From the NCBI GenBank assembly GCA_947447175.1, contig CANFIM010000002.1:1-64000 (forward strand): a stretch of DNA of 64,000 bases, written 5' to 3'. The position numbers and the translations under genes are program-made. The notes beneath the pieces are model-generated. The model saw only the letters and a program-made list of their open reading frames with translations, had not been told where the DNA came from and made no database searches. This stretch comes from Acidimicrobiaceae bacterium (GTDB lineage: Bacteria; Actinomycetota; Acidimicrobiia; Acidimicrobiales; Ilumatobacteraceae). Positions 10,555 through 22,825 of the stretch are shown in pieces; the stretch's first letter is position 1, and every line of letters begins with the position of its first letter.

Positions 10555-11745
10555 GTGCCGAAATTCGAACCATTTACAGCCTTGCGTTATGCCACCTCGG
10601 GCGACACCCACATCACTGCCCTCACCTCGCCGCCCTACGACGTTTTTGACGAGACTGTGCGCACTCATTACGCAGCACTGAACACTCACAACATTGTGAA
10701 GGTTGACTACCCCGTTGAGGCCGACGGTGATTCACGGTACGACAAGGCCGCTTCGGTATTGCAGGAATGGACTACGTCCGGAGTTCTCGCTAGAGATTCG
10801 TCACCGACCTTTTCTATTTATCGCATGACATTCACCGACGAAGCTGGACGAACCCGCACCACGATCGGAGTTGTTGGAGCTCTCGAGGTAGTAGACGAAG
10901 GTGCTGGCGGAGTTCTGCCGCATGAGCGCACTACTCCAAAAGCCAAAACAGATCGACTTGACCTCACACGCGCCACTCGCGCAAACATCAGCCCCATCTG
11001 GGGACTCTCACTCACAGCAGGTCTGACAGCTGCGCTTGAAGAGCCAGGAGTCATTGTTGCTGAATGCACAGATGAAGACGGAGTCCATCACGTACTGGAG
11101 CGCGTTGATAGCGCAGAGCGCATCGCAAAGATTTCTCAATTGGTGTCATCTCACCCAGTGCTTATCGCCGACGGCCACCACCGTTTCGCAATCAGTCGTA
11201 CGTACCGCGACGAGTGCCGCGCACATGGCGGTCCTCACGGAGCGGAACTCACCATGACCTATGTGGCTGAGTTAGTGCAAGAACAACTCAGTGTTGCTGC
11301 CATTCATCGTCTGTACGACATCAGTGTTGACGCACTGCGAACTGCGCTAGAAAACCACTATTCATTCAGCGACGCCGGAGCAGTGACTACAGCGACCATT
11401 GCCGCAATGGACACATTGGGCTGCTTGTGCCTTGTTTCTCCTGATGGGTCGGGCACATATCTCACTCCAAAGGAAAACACCTTCGAAGGGGTACGTGCCC
11501 TCGACAGTTCACGTCTTGAACATGCACTGTCAGAAACAGAACACAGTGTCACATATCAGCACGGCGTCAACGACGTGTTGTTGCGACTTCGCAATAACGA
11601 ATGCTCTGCCGCAATCCTGATTCGTCCGGTTTCACTTGCAGAAATTCGACGAACAGCAGACACCGGCGAACTCATGCCTCCGAAGTCGACGTTCTTCACA
11701 CCAAAACTGAGAACAGGAATGTTGATGCGTCCGTTGGACGCGTAA
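10555..11745 (+). CDS. DUF1015 family protein
   Basis: 396 residues. Family hallmarks include the opening PKFEPFTALRYAT, SPPYDVFD, LPHERTTPKAKTDRLDL and LIADGHHRFAISRTYRDE. I chose GTG at 10555 because DUF1015 proteins normally begin with this PxFxPFxGLRY block. An in-frame TTG further upstream would overlap the divergent HAD gene. The family is widespread in bacteria. A kinase-like role has been suggested for some members, but I cannot assign a reaction from sequence. It converges with the class I aldolase gene; both stop codons fall inside a 12-base palindrome at 11743-11754. Confidence 0.88.
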   Translation: MPKFEPFTALRYATSGDTHITALTSPPYDVFDETVRTHYAALNTHNIVKVDYPVEADGDSRYDKAASVLQEWTTSGVLARDSSPTFSIYRMTFTDEAGRTRTTIGVVGALEVVDEGAGGVLPHERTTPKAKTDRLDLTRATRANISPIWGLSLTAGLTAALEEPGVIVAECTDEDGVHHVLERVDSAERIAKISQLVSSHPVLIADGHHRFAISRTYRDECRAHGGPHGAELTMTYVAELVQEQLSVAAIHRLYDISVDALRTALENHYSFSDAGAVTTATIAAMDTLGCLCLVSPDGSGTYLTPKENTFEGVRALDSSRLEHALSETEHSVTYQHGVNDVLLRLRNNECSAAILIRPVSLAEIRRTADTGELMPPKSTFFTPKLRTGMLMRPLDA

Positions 11746-11754
11746 AACGTTTTA
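11743..11754. other. 12-bp palindrome holding two convergent stop codons
   Basis: TAAAACGTTTTA is a perfect palindrome. Its left TAA is the stop of the plus-strand DUF1015 gene, and its right TTA is the TAA stop of the minus-strand aldolase gene. It is too short and A/T-rich to be a convincing terminator on its own. Confidence 0.5.
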
Positions 11755-12639
11755 TGCGATAGAAGCGGCGTAGATGCCGGCAATTGCCGAATCCAGCGCA
11801 CCGTTGAAATCTGCGTCACTCTGTTTTGCAGACAAGCCCTCAGTGAGTGCGCGAGAGAAACTGGCGATCACACCTTTATTGGCCGCAAGCTTCTTATTTG
11901 AATCCTCACGCGTGTACCCACCCGACAACGCAACAACACGCAACACGCTGGGGTGTGCAACAAGTTCTGCATAAAAGTTGTCAACGTTTGGCAACGTGAG
12001 TTTCAACATCACTGGCTGGTCAACAGGTTGCTTGTTCAACTCTTCCAAGAGCGCAGCTTTCAAGATGACTTCTGCTTCGCCCTTCGTGGAACTATTGATG
12101 TCAACTTCAGGCTCAATGATAGGAACGAGGCCAGCGCGAAGAATTTGACGTCCCACTTCAAACTGTTGAGCAACAACTGCCTTAATGCCCTTCTCGTTGG
12201 CTTCCTTGATAACTGAACGCATCTTCGTACCAAAAATGCCCTTCGCTGTGGCACGCGCCAACAAAGCATCGAGGTCTGGGTTTGGTTTCATCATCTGACA
12301 ATCATCAACGTCGTCGGCAAGGCCCTTGTCAATCTTCAAAAACGGAATGACCTGCTTCTTCTTCCACAAGTATTCAGCGGCGCCTAGCCCCTCAACTTCG
12401 CGCTCCATTGTTCCTTCGAACAAGATGGCACCAAGGATGCGCTCACCATTGAATACAGGGCTTGTCATCATGCGAGAACGCATTTGGTGAATGAGACGGA
12501 ACATCTCTTCTTCTCCGGAGTATTCGTTCTCTTCAATGCCGTACAAACGGAGAGCCTTTGGGGTACTGCCACCACTTTGGTCAAGTGCGGCGATAAATCC
12601 ATTTCCATCGCGCATGCGCGTGAGTTGCTCGTTGTTCAT
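11752..12639 (-). CDS. fda: Fructose-bisphosphate aldolase class I
   Basis: 295 residues resembling the bacterial class I aldolases of staphylococci (FBA I). It begins MNNEQLTRMRDGNGFIAALDQSGGSTPKAL, with the phosphate-binding GGS, and has the VIPFLKIDKGLADD strand, KAVVAQQFEVGRQIL and IIEPEVDI. It cleaves fructose 1,6-bisphosphate through a Schiff base without metal; the Schiff-base lysine is probably that in VMLKLTLPN. A purine-rich GAAAGGG site lies about 11 bases before the ATG. It stands alone between a convergent gene and the SSB-like gene, 37 bases away. Confidence 0.92.
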   Translation of the reverse strand: MNNEQLTRMRDGNGFIAALDQSGGSTPKALRLYGIEENEYSGEEEMFRLIHQMRSRMMTSPVFNGERILGAILFEGTMEREVEGLGAAEYLWKKKQVIPFLKIDKGLADDVDDCQMMKPNPDLDALLARATAKGIFGTKMRSVIKEANEKGIKAVVAQQFEVGRQILRAGLVPIIEPEVDINSSTKGEAEVILKAALLEELNKQPVDQPVMLKLTLPNVDNFYAELVAHPSVLRVVALSGGYTREDSNKKLAANKGVIASFSRALTEGLSAKQSDADFNGALDSAIAGIYAASIA

Positions 12640-12676
12640 GATGGTTCAACCCTTTCAGTGGTCGTTCCAACATTAG

Positions 12677-13048
12677 TCAGCCGCCCTGCAACGCAAGGAG
12701 ATTCTCAATGGGCCCCTCAAGAGCCTTTCGTATCTGGGCTTTACGGCGTAATGGAATAACCGCAGTAGCAATGACTTCTGTGCGACTAGTCACAGACCCA
12801 CCAGCACGGAAAAATCGACGACGCACAGACCCAAGAACACATACCAGTGCCCCCACAACGGCCACATCGGATTCGCCATTCATAGACACCGGCACAGACA
12901 GTCGGCCATCTGCAGTTGCAGTGGCAAGATCAAAAGATGATGCGATGTTGCCGTTCGACAATGTGCGCAGCACCTGTGGTGACGTTATTTCTCCAACAAG
13001 AATCACCGTATTGAGTCCTTCGAAATCGAGGACAGTTGTTGTAGTCAT
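12677..13048 (-). CDS. Single-stranded DNA-binding (SSB-like) OB-fold protein
   Basis: 123 residues. The pattern LNTVILVGEITSPQVLRTLSNGNIASSFDLAT is that of an SSB OB fold (strand 1 NxVxLxGxI, then F-L-A-T), and a later VCVLGSVRRRFFRAGGSVTSRTEVIA matches the end of the fold. It lacks the long flexible tail with acidic tip of the replicative SSB, so it is a shortened paralogue rather than the main SSB. Such paralogues are common in actinobacteria and their roles are mostly unknown. A GGAAGG site sits about 7 bases before the ATG. It follows the TPR gene by 36 bases on the same strand. Confidence 0.75.
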   Translation of the reverse strand: MTTTTVLDFEGLNTVILVGEITSPQVLRTLSNGNIASSFDLATATADGRLSVPVSMNGESDVAVVGALVCVLGSVRRRFFRAGGSVTSRTEVIATAVIPLRRKAQIRKALEGPIENLLALQGG

Positions 13049-13083
13049 AGATTTTCCTTCCGCTTTGCGAAAGGTGTGTACGA

Positions 13084-14490
13084 CTATGCCCCCAAAGTGG
13101 AAAGGCGTTCCGCAACATCTACAAATTGCGAATCATGGCGAGCAATTCTCTCGAAGAACTGGCGGGCCATAATCACGTTGCCCTGCTTGTCGTACAAGTC
13201 TGCAATCACGAACCACTGACGAAGGTTGTATTCAGCAGGTCGAGCAAGATCTCCGGCCGCTTTCTCCATGAGTTGTAACGCTTCTTCATATTGTTTGCGA
13301 TCAGCAAATGAGCCCGCCATCACAATGCGGCCCTCAGCAAGCAATTCGGGGTGCGGAGATGCCTCGGCAAGTTCTCGCCAGTATTTCTCCACCATGGTGT
13401 GGTTGCCCAAAGCACGATGACAGTCGGCAATCACGGGGTGATTGAAGATCCAGTCCGGATTCAGCGACACGGCCGTTTCCAACTCGGAGAGTCCACGCTT
13501 CCATTGTCCAGCGCGATACAAACATAAGCCGAGCATTTCATGCACCGCAGACACTTCGGAATATTCCTTCGCCATCGGATTCAGAATCTTGCGAGCCTCT
13601 TCATAACGATGGGCTTCGAACGCTTGCAGAGCAGCTTCATAACGCTTGATGGCTCGCGCCGAAGCTCGTGAACCGAGCTTGCGCTCAAACTCTTCAACTA
13701 CGCCATCAAGAGCGCGAACTTCTTTTCGCCCACCCTTTTGCGCACGACCAGTACCTTTTGCGCGCACACCTGTTGGGCGACGAGTTGGACGTGTGGAGCC
13801 TTCGTCCACCCACTCTTCGCGCGAACGCTCTGGCGGCAAAGACATTTCACCCGAAGTGCGACGCTCGCCAATACGAGCACGAACTTCAGAAGAACGCTCC
13901 TGCGCTGCATTGCGTGGCGCACGATCATCACGGTCGAACCTGCGAGGAGCACGATCATCACGATCAAAGCGGCCACGAGCCGGACGGTCATCACGGTCAA
14001 AGCGACGTGGAGGGCGATCGTCATCGCGACGAGGCGCACGATCATCACGGTCGAACCTGCGAGGGGCGCGATCATCACGATCAAAGCGGCCACGAGCCGG
14101 ACGATCGTCATCGCGACGGGGCGCACGGTCATCACGATCGAACCTACGAGGGGCGCGATCATCACGATCAAAGCGGCCACGAGCCGGACGATCATCATCG
14201 CGACGGGGCGCACGGTCATCACGATCGAACCTACGAGGGGCACGATCATCACGATCAAAGCGGCCACGAGCCGGACGATCGTCATCGCGACGGGGCGCAC
14301 GAGATGGGCGGTCATCATCGCGACGGGGCCCACGAGATGGGCGGTCATCGTCACGGCGCGGTCCGCGGGGACCTCGATCATCGCCACCGGGTCGGCCACG
14401 GAAACCGCCACCACCCCGAGGCCCACCAGGGCGACCAGAGCCCGATCCCCTGTTGGGTCGGTCTGAATTGGGGCCGCGGCGTTCTGACAT
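13084..14490 (-). CDS. TPR-repeat protein with Arg/Asp-rich tandem-repeat N-terminal tail
   Basis: 468 residues. Residues 1-195 are low complexity: a Gly/Arg/Pro-rich lead-in, then Arg/Asp repeats built from units such as [10 protein letters not shown] and [10 protein letters not shown], including three identical 29-residue copies at about 69-155. Residues about 255-468 are soluble helical TPR-like repeats ([42 protein letters not shown] and so on). The tail resembles RGG/RD disordered tails that bind RNA or drive condensates. That it acts on RNA is inference, supported only by composition and by its position directly downstream of the rRNA operon. TPR proteins with a short version of this tail occur in related actinobacteria as far as I recall. 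Repeat number is likely to vary between strains. Confidence 0.8.
   Translation of the reverse strand: MSERRGPNSDRPNRGSGSGRPGGPRGGGGFRGRPGGDDRGPRGPRRDDDRPSRGPRRDDDRPSRAPRRDDDRPARGRFDRDDRAPRRFDRDDRAPRRDDDRPARGRFDRDDRAPRRFDRDDRAPRRDDDRPARGRFDRDDRAPRRFDRDDRAPRRDDDRPPRRFDRDDRPARGRFDRDDRAPRRFDRDDRAPRNAAQERSSEVRARIGERRTSGEMSLPPERSREEWVDEGSTRPTRRPTGVRAKGTGRAQKGGRKEVRALDGVVEEFERKLGSRASARAIKRYEAALQAFEAHRYEEARKILNPMAKEYSEVSAVHEMLGLCLYRAGQWKRGLSELETAVSLNPDWIFNHPVIADCHRALGNHTMVEKYWRELAEASPHPELLAEGRIVMAGSFADRKQYEEALQLMEKAAGDLARPAEYNLRQWFVIADLYDKQGNVIMARQFFERIARHDSQFVDVAERLSTLGA
14026..14286 (-). repeat. Three tandem 87-bp repeats encoding a 29-residue RD motif
   Basis: Three consecutive units of 87 bases encode identical 29-residue segments ([14 protein letters not shown], then [15 protein letters not shown]). 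The DNA copies differ at a few synonymous positions. Related half-units flank the array (13914-14025 and 14287-14370). The array leaves long open frames on both strands, which I regard as by-products. Confidence 0.85.
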
Positions 14491-14537
14491 AGGCGCGCAA
14501 GGCTAGCGAGGGAAAGGCAAATTACCCCGAGTACGCA

Positions 14538-14573
14538 AATAACCCCTGATCCCATAAGGGATCAGGGGTTATT
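14538..14573 (-). terminator. Terminator hairpin of the rRNA operon
   Basis: A perfect 16-bp stem (arms 14538-14553 and 14558-14573) with a four-base loop lies 11 bases beyond the 5S 3' end in the direction of rRNA transcription. It is GC-rich in the middle and A/T at the base. The following tract on the minus strand is only weakly T-rich, so termination may be partly factor-dependent. Confidence 0.8.
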
Positions 14574-14583
14574 CATCGAATAA

Positions 14584-14699
<116 letters not shown>

Positions 14700-14735
14700 A
14701 AATCAGTTGTCAATGTGGTCTCCCCACAAGGACTC

Positions 14736-14753
14736 CAGAGCAAGCACGAGCAT
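14736..14753 (-). other. 3' arm of the 23S rRNA processing stem
   Basis: An 18-base segment just after the 23S 3' end is the exact reverse complement of 17827-17844 just before the 23S 5' end. In the precursor RNA they pair to loop out 23S, the usual RNase III substrate. Confidence 0.85.
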
Positions 14754-14765
14754 AATTTCTAAAAA

Positions 14766-17809
<3,044 letters not shown>

Positions 17810-17826
17810 TATTAAAGAAATAAAAG

Positions 17827-17844
17827 ATGCTCGTGCTTGCTCTG
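17827..17844 (-). other. 5' arm of the 23S rRNA processing stem
   Basis: Exact 18-base complement of 14736-14753. After one mismatch, three more positions also pair. It lies about 18 bases before the estimated 23S 5' end. Confidence 0.85.
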
Positions 17845-17958
17845 CAGTTCTCAAGGGGCCAGTAACGATGGCGTCTACTACCGGAGTGGTAGATCGCACT
17901 GTCGTCGACCAATAGAGGAACGACCTTGCGGCCGTTCATAAAGAGGGATTACTCCCTC

Positions 17959-17976
17959 AAAACAGAAGAGAAGACT
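17959..17976 (-). other. 3' arm of the 16S rRNA processing stem
   Basis: An 18-base segment downstream of 16S that is the exact reverse complement of 19808-19825 in the leader. Pairing encloses 16S for endonuclease cleavage. Confidence 0.85.
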
Positions 17977-18109
17977 ATGTCTGACTGGCGATGTATATGG
18001 GAAACAATGCCTCAACCACATACAACGCGAGACCGGCACAACAGTGCACTAACAGGTGTGTCCGAATCGGGCTCACTGATGTGAACCAACGATTTGGAAA
18101 GCACTCCTT

Positions 18110-19628
<1,519 letters not shown>

Positions 19629-19727
19629 AACTTCCGACTTGCGTCGGTTGCGTTCTGAAAGAAAGTTCGTGTGGCCGAAGGGGAAAAACCCTCGAGCCAC
19701 AGTTCCTAACTTTTATTTGTTTTTGTT

Positions 19728-19751
19728 GGGGATGCAAGGGATTGCATCCCC
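19728..19751 (-). other. Leader hairpin upstream of 16S
   Basis: A perfect 10-bp stem (19728-19737 with 19742-19751) closed by a four-base loop, in the transcribed leader about 100 bases before 16S. No T-tract follows on the minus strand, so it is more likely a structural or processing element than a terminator. Confidence 0.6.
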
Positions 19752-19807
19752 GAATTGACTTGGATGACATCCATGGCAAAACCATGTTGTCACCCGCACT
19801 GTTGTTC

Positions 19808-19825
19808 AGTCTTCTCTTCTGTTTT
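19808..19825 (-). other. 5' arm of the 16S rRNA processing stem
   Basis: Exact 18-base complement of 17959-17976, about 180 bases before the 16S 5' end. It lies next to the CTTGAAAACAG segment. Confidence 0.85.
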
Positions 19826-19990
19826 CAAGGAGCAAATGCTCTCGGTATGTACCCAATGGGCAGTGATACCGACCCCCTACTTTGCGTGAAACGCTTAGAA
19901 GGGGCGAGTGGCAATGCTAACGGCGTACAACCCAATTCCAACATGGGTTTCAGAGATTCTTTTCGACCTCTGAGCTGTGGATAACTGGGC

Positions 19991-21265
19991 TTACGCCCCG
20001 AGCTCTAAGAGATGATACGAGGTCTTCCCTTTTTTCAGCAGAATCCATCGATCATGGAGAAATCCTTTACTGGCAAGGGTTTCACCATCTTCTAGCTGAA
20101 TGCCATTCACCCGGAGAGCCTTTTGCTGCACAGTTCGGCGGGCATCGCTATTGGAAGATGCCAGACCCGTTCGTGACAAAAGTCCAAACACATCGTCTAA
20201 GTCGGCACGCGACACCACGGTGCGCGGCACCTCCGCAGCAACAGTGCGAAGAGCTTCCACAGATGCACCAGACGGGTCTGCGCCAAACAAAATGTCGGCA
20301 GCAGCCTCTGCATCACGCGCAGCATCTGCGCCATGAACAATTGATGTGAGTTCCGTTGCAAGGCGACGTTGTGCAACGCGCTTCTCTGGTGCTGCGTTGT
20401 GTTCAACAATGAGTGCACGCACTTCATCCATTGATGCAAGTGAAAACTGTGGCAAGTACTTCAATGCGTCCGTATCGGGTAACTGAATCCAGAACTGTCG
20501 GAATTGATATGGCGATGTGCGTTTCGCATCGAGCCATACTGCACCGCCTGCTGTCTTACCGAATTTCTGGCCGTCACTTCGCGTAACAAGTGGCCACGTT
20601 GCACCGAACGCACTGCGTTGCATTGTTTTACGAATGAGATCGATACCTGCAACGATGTTGCCCCATTGATCGGAACCACCCATCTGCAATTCAACATCAT
20701 GTGCAGCGCAAAGATGCCTGAAATCATTGGCTTGTAGAAGCATGTACGAAAACTCTGTGTACGACAATCCGTTCTCAGAATTCAAACGACTCTTCACCGA
20801 ATCTTTCGCCATCATTTGATTAACAGTGATGTGCTTGCCGACATCGCGCAAGAAATCGAGTGCGCTGATGTTCGCTGTCCAGTCTGCGTTGTTCACCAAT
20901 GTTGCAGCGTTTGCTCCAGGACTGAAATCGAGAAGGTTTGCAAGTTGAGCCTTGATTGATTCGACGTTGTGATGCAATGTCTCCGCATCAAGCAAGTTGC
21001 GCTCTTCACTTCTTCCAGATGGGTCACCCACCATTCCAGTAGCTCCACCAGCAAGCGGGAACGGACGGTGTCCGGCAAGTTGGAAACGACGCAAGGTCAT
21101 TTGACCCAAGAGGTGACCAACGTGCAATGAATCTGCTGTGGGATCAAAGCCCACATAAATACCAATGGCCTTTTCATTGAGTCGCGCTTCGAGAGCTGCG
21201 GCATCGGTGGAGTCATGAATGAGTCCACGAGCCGAGAGATCGGCAAGGAGGCCTGGAGTAGTCAT
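19991..21265 (-). CDS. tyrS: Tyrosyl-tRNA synthetase
   Basis: A class I synthetase charging tRNA-Tyr, 424 residues from the ATG at 21265 (MTTPGLLADLSARGL). The HIGH-type motif is HVGHLLGQMTLRRFQLAGH, the tRNA/ATP KMSKS-type loop is KFGKTAGGAVWLD, and a C-terminal S4 domain ends the protein. A GGAG sits only 2 bases before this ATG, which is short spacing; an upstream in-frame start exists but adds unconserved residues. The tyrS-rRNA arrangement is common in actinobacteria. The upstream gap to the plus-strand DUF2332 gene carries two dyads described separately. Confidence 0.95.
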   Translation of the reverse strand: MTTPGLLADLSARGLIHDSTDAAALEARLNEKAIGIYVGFDPTADSLHVGHLLGQMTLRRFQLAGHRPFPLAGGATGMVGDPSGRSEERNLLDAETLHHNVESIKAQLANLLDFSPGANAATLVNNADWTANISALDFLRDVGKHITVNQMMAKDSVKSRLNSENGLSYTEFSYMLLQANDFRHLCAAHDVELQMGGSDQWGNIVAGIDLIRKTMQRSAFGATWPLVTRSDGQKFGKTAGGAVWLDAKRTSPYQFRQFWIQLPDTDALKYLPQFSLASMDEVRALIVEHNAAPEKRVAQRRLATELTSIVHGADAARDAEAAADILFGADPSGASVEALRTVAAEVPRTVVSRADLDDVFGLLSRTGLASSNSDARRTVQQKALRVNGIQLEDGETLASKGFLHDRWILLKKGKTSYHLLELGA

Positions 21266-21301
21266 GTCTCCATGTTGGCATGAGGCCCGCACCCAAACAC
21301 G

Positions 21302-21360
21302 CCTCTATTGTTGAGGAATCGCAACAAATTCACTACCCGGCAGTCCCTCATTGTTTGAGG
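21302..21360. promoter_or_regulatory. Two similar 15-bp dyads between tyrS and DUF2332
   Basis: CCTCTATTGTTGAGG (21302-21316) and CCTCATTGTTTGAGG (21346-21360) match at 11 of 15 positions and each forms a CCTC/GAGG dyad. Their centres are 44 bases apart, about four helical turns. The second includes the probable ribosome-binding site of the DUF2332 gene. They may be an operator pair or RNA hairpins; no regulator can be named. Confidence 0.35.
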
Positions 21361-21368
21361 TTGATCAG

Positions 21369-22409
21369 ATGAAGGAAGCACTCCGAGCACAGGCGAAGGC
21401 ATGTGCCGTGCTTGGGTCAACAATGTATGAATCGCTGTTCCTTGAGTTGTTGGAAGACTACGAAATGGGCGGGCGCACATACGCGTTACTAGCGGGCCGT
21501 AGCAGCAAGCCAATTCATGATGCAATAACGCTTCGCTTGGCAGGCGCTATTCATCGCGTGGTGTTACGCGGGGATGATCCCCGACTCGCTCGCCACTACC
21601 CCAGCGTCGGCGGCAAACCAGGCGACGACTTCCCTAGTGACTTCATTGCATATATGCGTGACCATCTCGATGAAATTGAATTGGGCCTCAACAGTCAAGT
21701 GCAAACAAACGAAGTGGGTCGCAGTGTTGTGCACCTCATGTTGAGCCACTGGGTCACCACTCTTGGAGTCAGCGAAATTGATTGGCTCGAGGTGGGAGCA
21801 AGCGCGGGCTTGAATCTCAACTTTGACAAGTTCTATGCATGCTTCAAACAACTACGAATGGGTGACCCGCAATCAACGCTTCGATTTATGGGTGATTGGT
21901 TTGCGAATGAACCGCTAGTGCCTCGCACAGCCGCAACAGTTGTTGTGAGAAAAGGAACCGATCCGTTTCCTATCGATGTAACGAATCCAGATGAAGAGCT
22001 ACGCCTGTTGTCATTTGTGTGGCCAGATCAGCGCGAACGCTTTCAACGCATCAAAGAGGCGATTGACATTGCGAAACAATACAAGCCCTTCATTGACCGT
22101 GATTCCGCTGATACCTGGATAGAACGTCAGCTATCACGCGAACGCGACAGGGCCACAGTTGTTTTCCATTCCATTACGTGGCAGTACCTCGGTGATGCAG
22201 TGCAAACGAGATTTGTTCATGCACTTGAAGAAGCAGGCTCACGAGCAACAACAGAAAAGCCGCTTATCTGGGCGCGCATGGAACCCGCAGGTCCCGTGGC
22301 CGATGTACGCGTCACAGTGTGGAACGGTGGCACTACCCCACTCAATTTCCGATTGTGCGAAGTGGGATACCACGGCCAGAACATGAATTGGTTGGGAGAA
22401 ACCCTCTAA
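21369..22409 (+). CDS. DUF2332 family protein
   Basis: 346 residues. The family pattern is present: an N-terminal helical region (QAKACAVLGSTMYESLFLELLEDYE), FIAYMRDHLDEIELGLNSQVQTNEVGRS, EIDWLEVGASAGLNLNFDKF and a C-terminal VVFHSITWQYL. The GxSAGLNLNFD segment resembles a SAM-binding loop and the C-terminal part resembles a methyltransferase fold, but no reaction is established for the family that I can cite. The ATG at 21369 has a TTGAGG site 9 bases upstream; a TTG at 21351 is the alternative. It is convergent with the thioesterase gene, overlapping by 4 bases. Confidence 0.85.
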   Translation: MKEALRAQAKACAVLGSTMYESLFLELLEDYEMGGRTYALLAGRSSKPIHDAITLRLAGAIHRVVLRGDDPRLARHYPSVGGKPGDDFPSDFIAYMRDHLDEIELGLNSQVQTNEVGRSVVHLMLSHWVTTLGVSEIDWLEVGASAGLNLNFDKFYACFKQLRMGDPQSTLRFMGDWFANEPLVPRTAATVVVRKGTDPFPIDVTNPDEELRLLSFVWPDQRERFQRIKEAIDIAKQYKPFIDRDSADTWIERQLSRERDRATVVFHSITWQYLGDAVQTRFVHALEEAGSRATTEKPLIWARMEPAGPVADVRVTVWNGGTTPLNFRLCEVGYHGQNMNWLGETL

Positions 22410-22822
22410 TTGCTCAATGCCTCTTTCAAAGAGTTGGGAACGGGTGCCGGAGTATGCGTTCCCGGAGTGACACTCACATAAGTAATTGTGCAATCAAAGA
22501 TGGGCGCACCATCAACAGTCATTGCGACTGTTACGTCGAACGATGTATTCCCCCATCGTGTGGCCTCACAACGCGCCTCAATTGTGTCGCCATACGTTGC
22601 ACCCTTATGCCAGGTTGCCGTTGTTGTTTTCAGCATGAAATCAAAACCGATGTCTGCCCATGAAACTAATGTGTCAGGGCTTGCACCATTCATGTGATTC
22701 ACGGCATGTCGCATCCATTGTGCAACGGCATCATCGGCGTACATGAAATAGTTCGCGTTGAATACGACATTTTGCATGTCACATTCGTTGTATCGAACTC
22801 TGATTCGCTCCACGAATGTCAT
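22406..22822 (-). CDS. Acyl-CoA thioesterase, 4HBT hotdog-fold family
   Basis: 138 residues with the hotdog-fold signature VRYNECDMQNVVFNANYFMYADDA near the N-terminus, where the aspartate of ECDMQNVVF is the usual catalytic residue. The rest follows the YbgC/FadM plan (WADIGFDFMLKTTTATWHKGATYGD). Such enzymes hydrolyse acyl-CoAs; chain preference is unknown. The gene starts 3 bases after the argH stop, on the same strand, so it is probably expressed with the arginine cluster, though a metabolic link is not apparent. Confidence 0.85.
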   Translation of the reverse strand: MTFVERIRVRYNECDMQNVVFNANYFMYADDAVAQWMRHAVNHMNGASPDTLVSWADIGFDFMLKTTTATWHKGATYGDTIEARCEATRWGNTSFDVTVAMTVDGAPIFDCTITYVSVTPGTHTPAPVPNSLKEALSN

Positions 22823-22825
22823 CTT

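Larger units (their letters stand above)
17810..18109 (-). other. 16S-23S internal transcribed spacer, no tRNA
   Basis: A spacer of about 300 bases. I looked for tRNA-Ile or tRNA-Ala on the minus strand and found neither, in line with most actinobacterial rRNA operons. It contains the 5' arm of the 23S stem (17827-17844) and the 3' arm of the 16S stem (17959-17976), and a CCTTGAGAACTGC segment typical of rRNA spacers shortly before 23S. Confidence 0.85.
19629..19990 (-). promoter_or_regulatory. rRNA operon leader and promoter region
   Basis: 362 bases between tyrS and 16S with no gene. It holds the 5' arm of the 16S stem, a strong hairpin at 19728-19751 and the CTCCTTGAAAACAG segment typical of leaders. 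The best promoter match I can find is TTGGAA (19936-19941), a 16-base spacer and TAGCAT (19914-19919), which is only moderate. The rRNA operon is co-directional with tyrS, so read-through is also possible. Confidence 0.55.

Noticed and set aside
14026..14286. Regular repeats that might suggest a CRISPR array
   Set aside because: Units are contiguous without unique spacers and are in frame with a protein; this is a coding tandem repeat.
13646..14555. Several long open frames on both strands opposite and within the TPR/RD-repeat gene
   Set aside because: They arise from the repetitive Arg/Asp codons, which lack stops in other frames; only the minus-strand 468-residue frame has a recognisable domain (TPR).
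17810..18109. tRNA-Ile or tRNA-Ala in the rRNA spacer
   Set aside because: No acceptor/T-arm pattern such as GGTTCGAATCC was found on the minus strand within the spacer.
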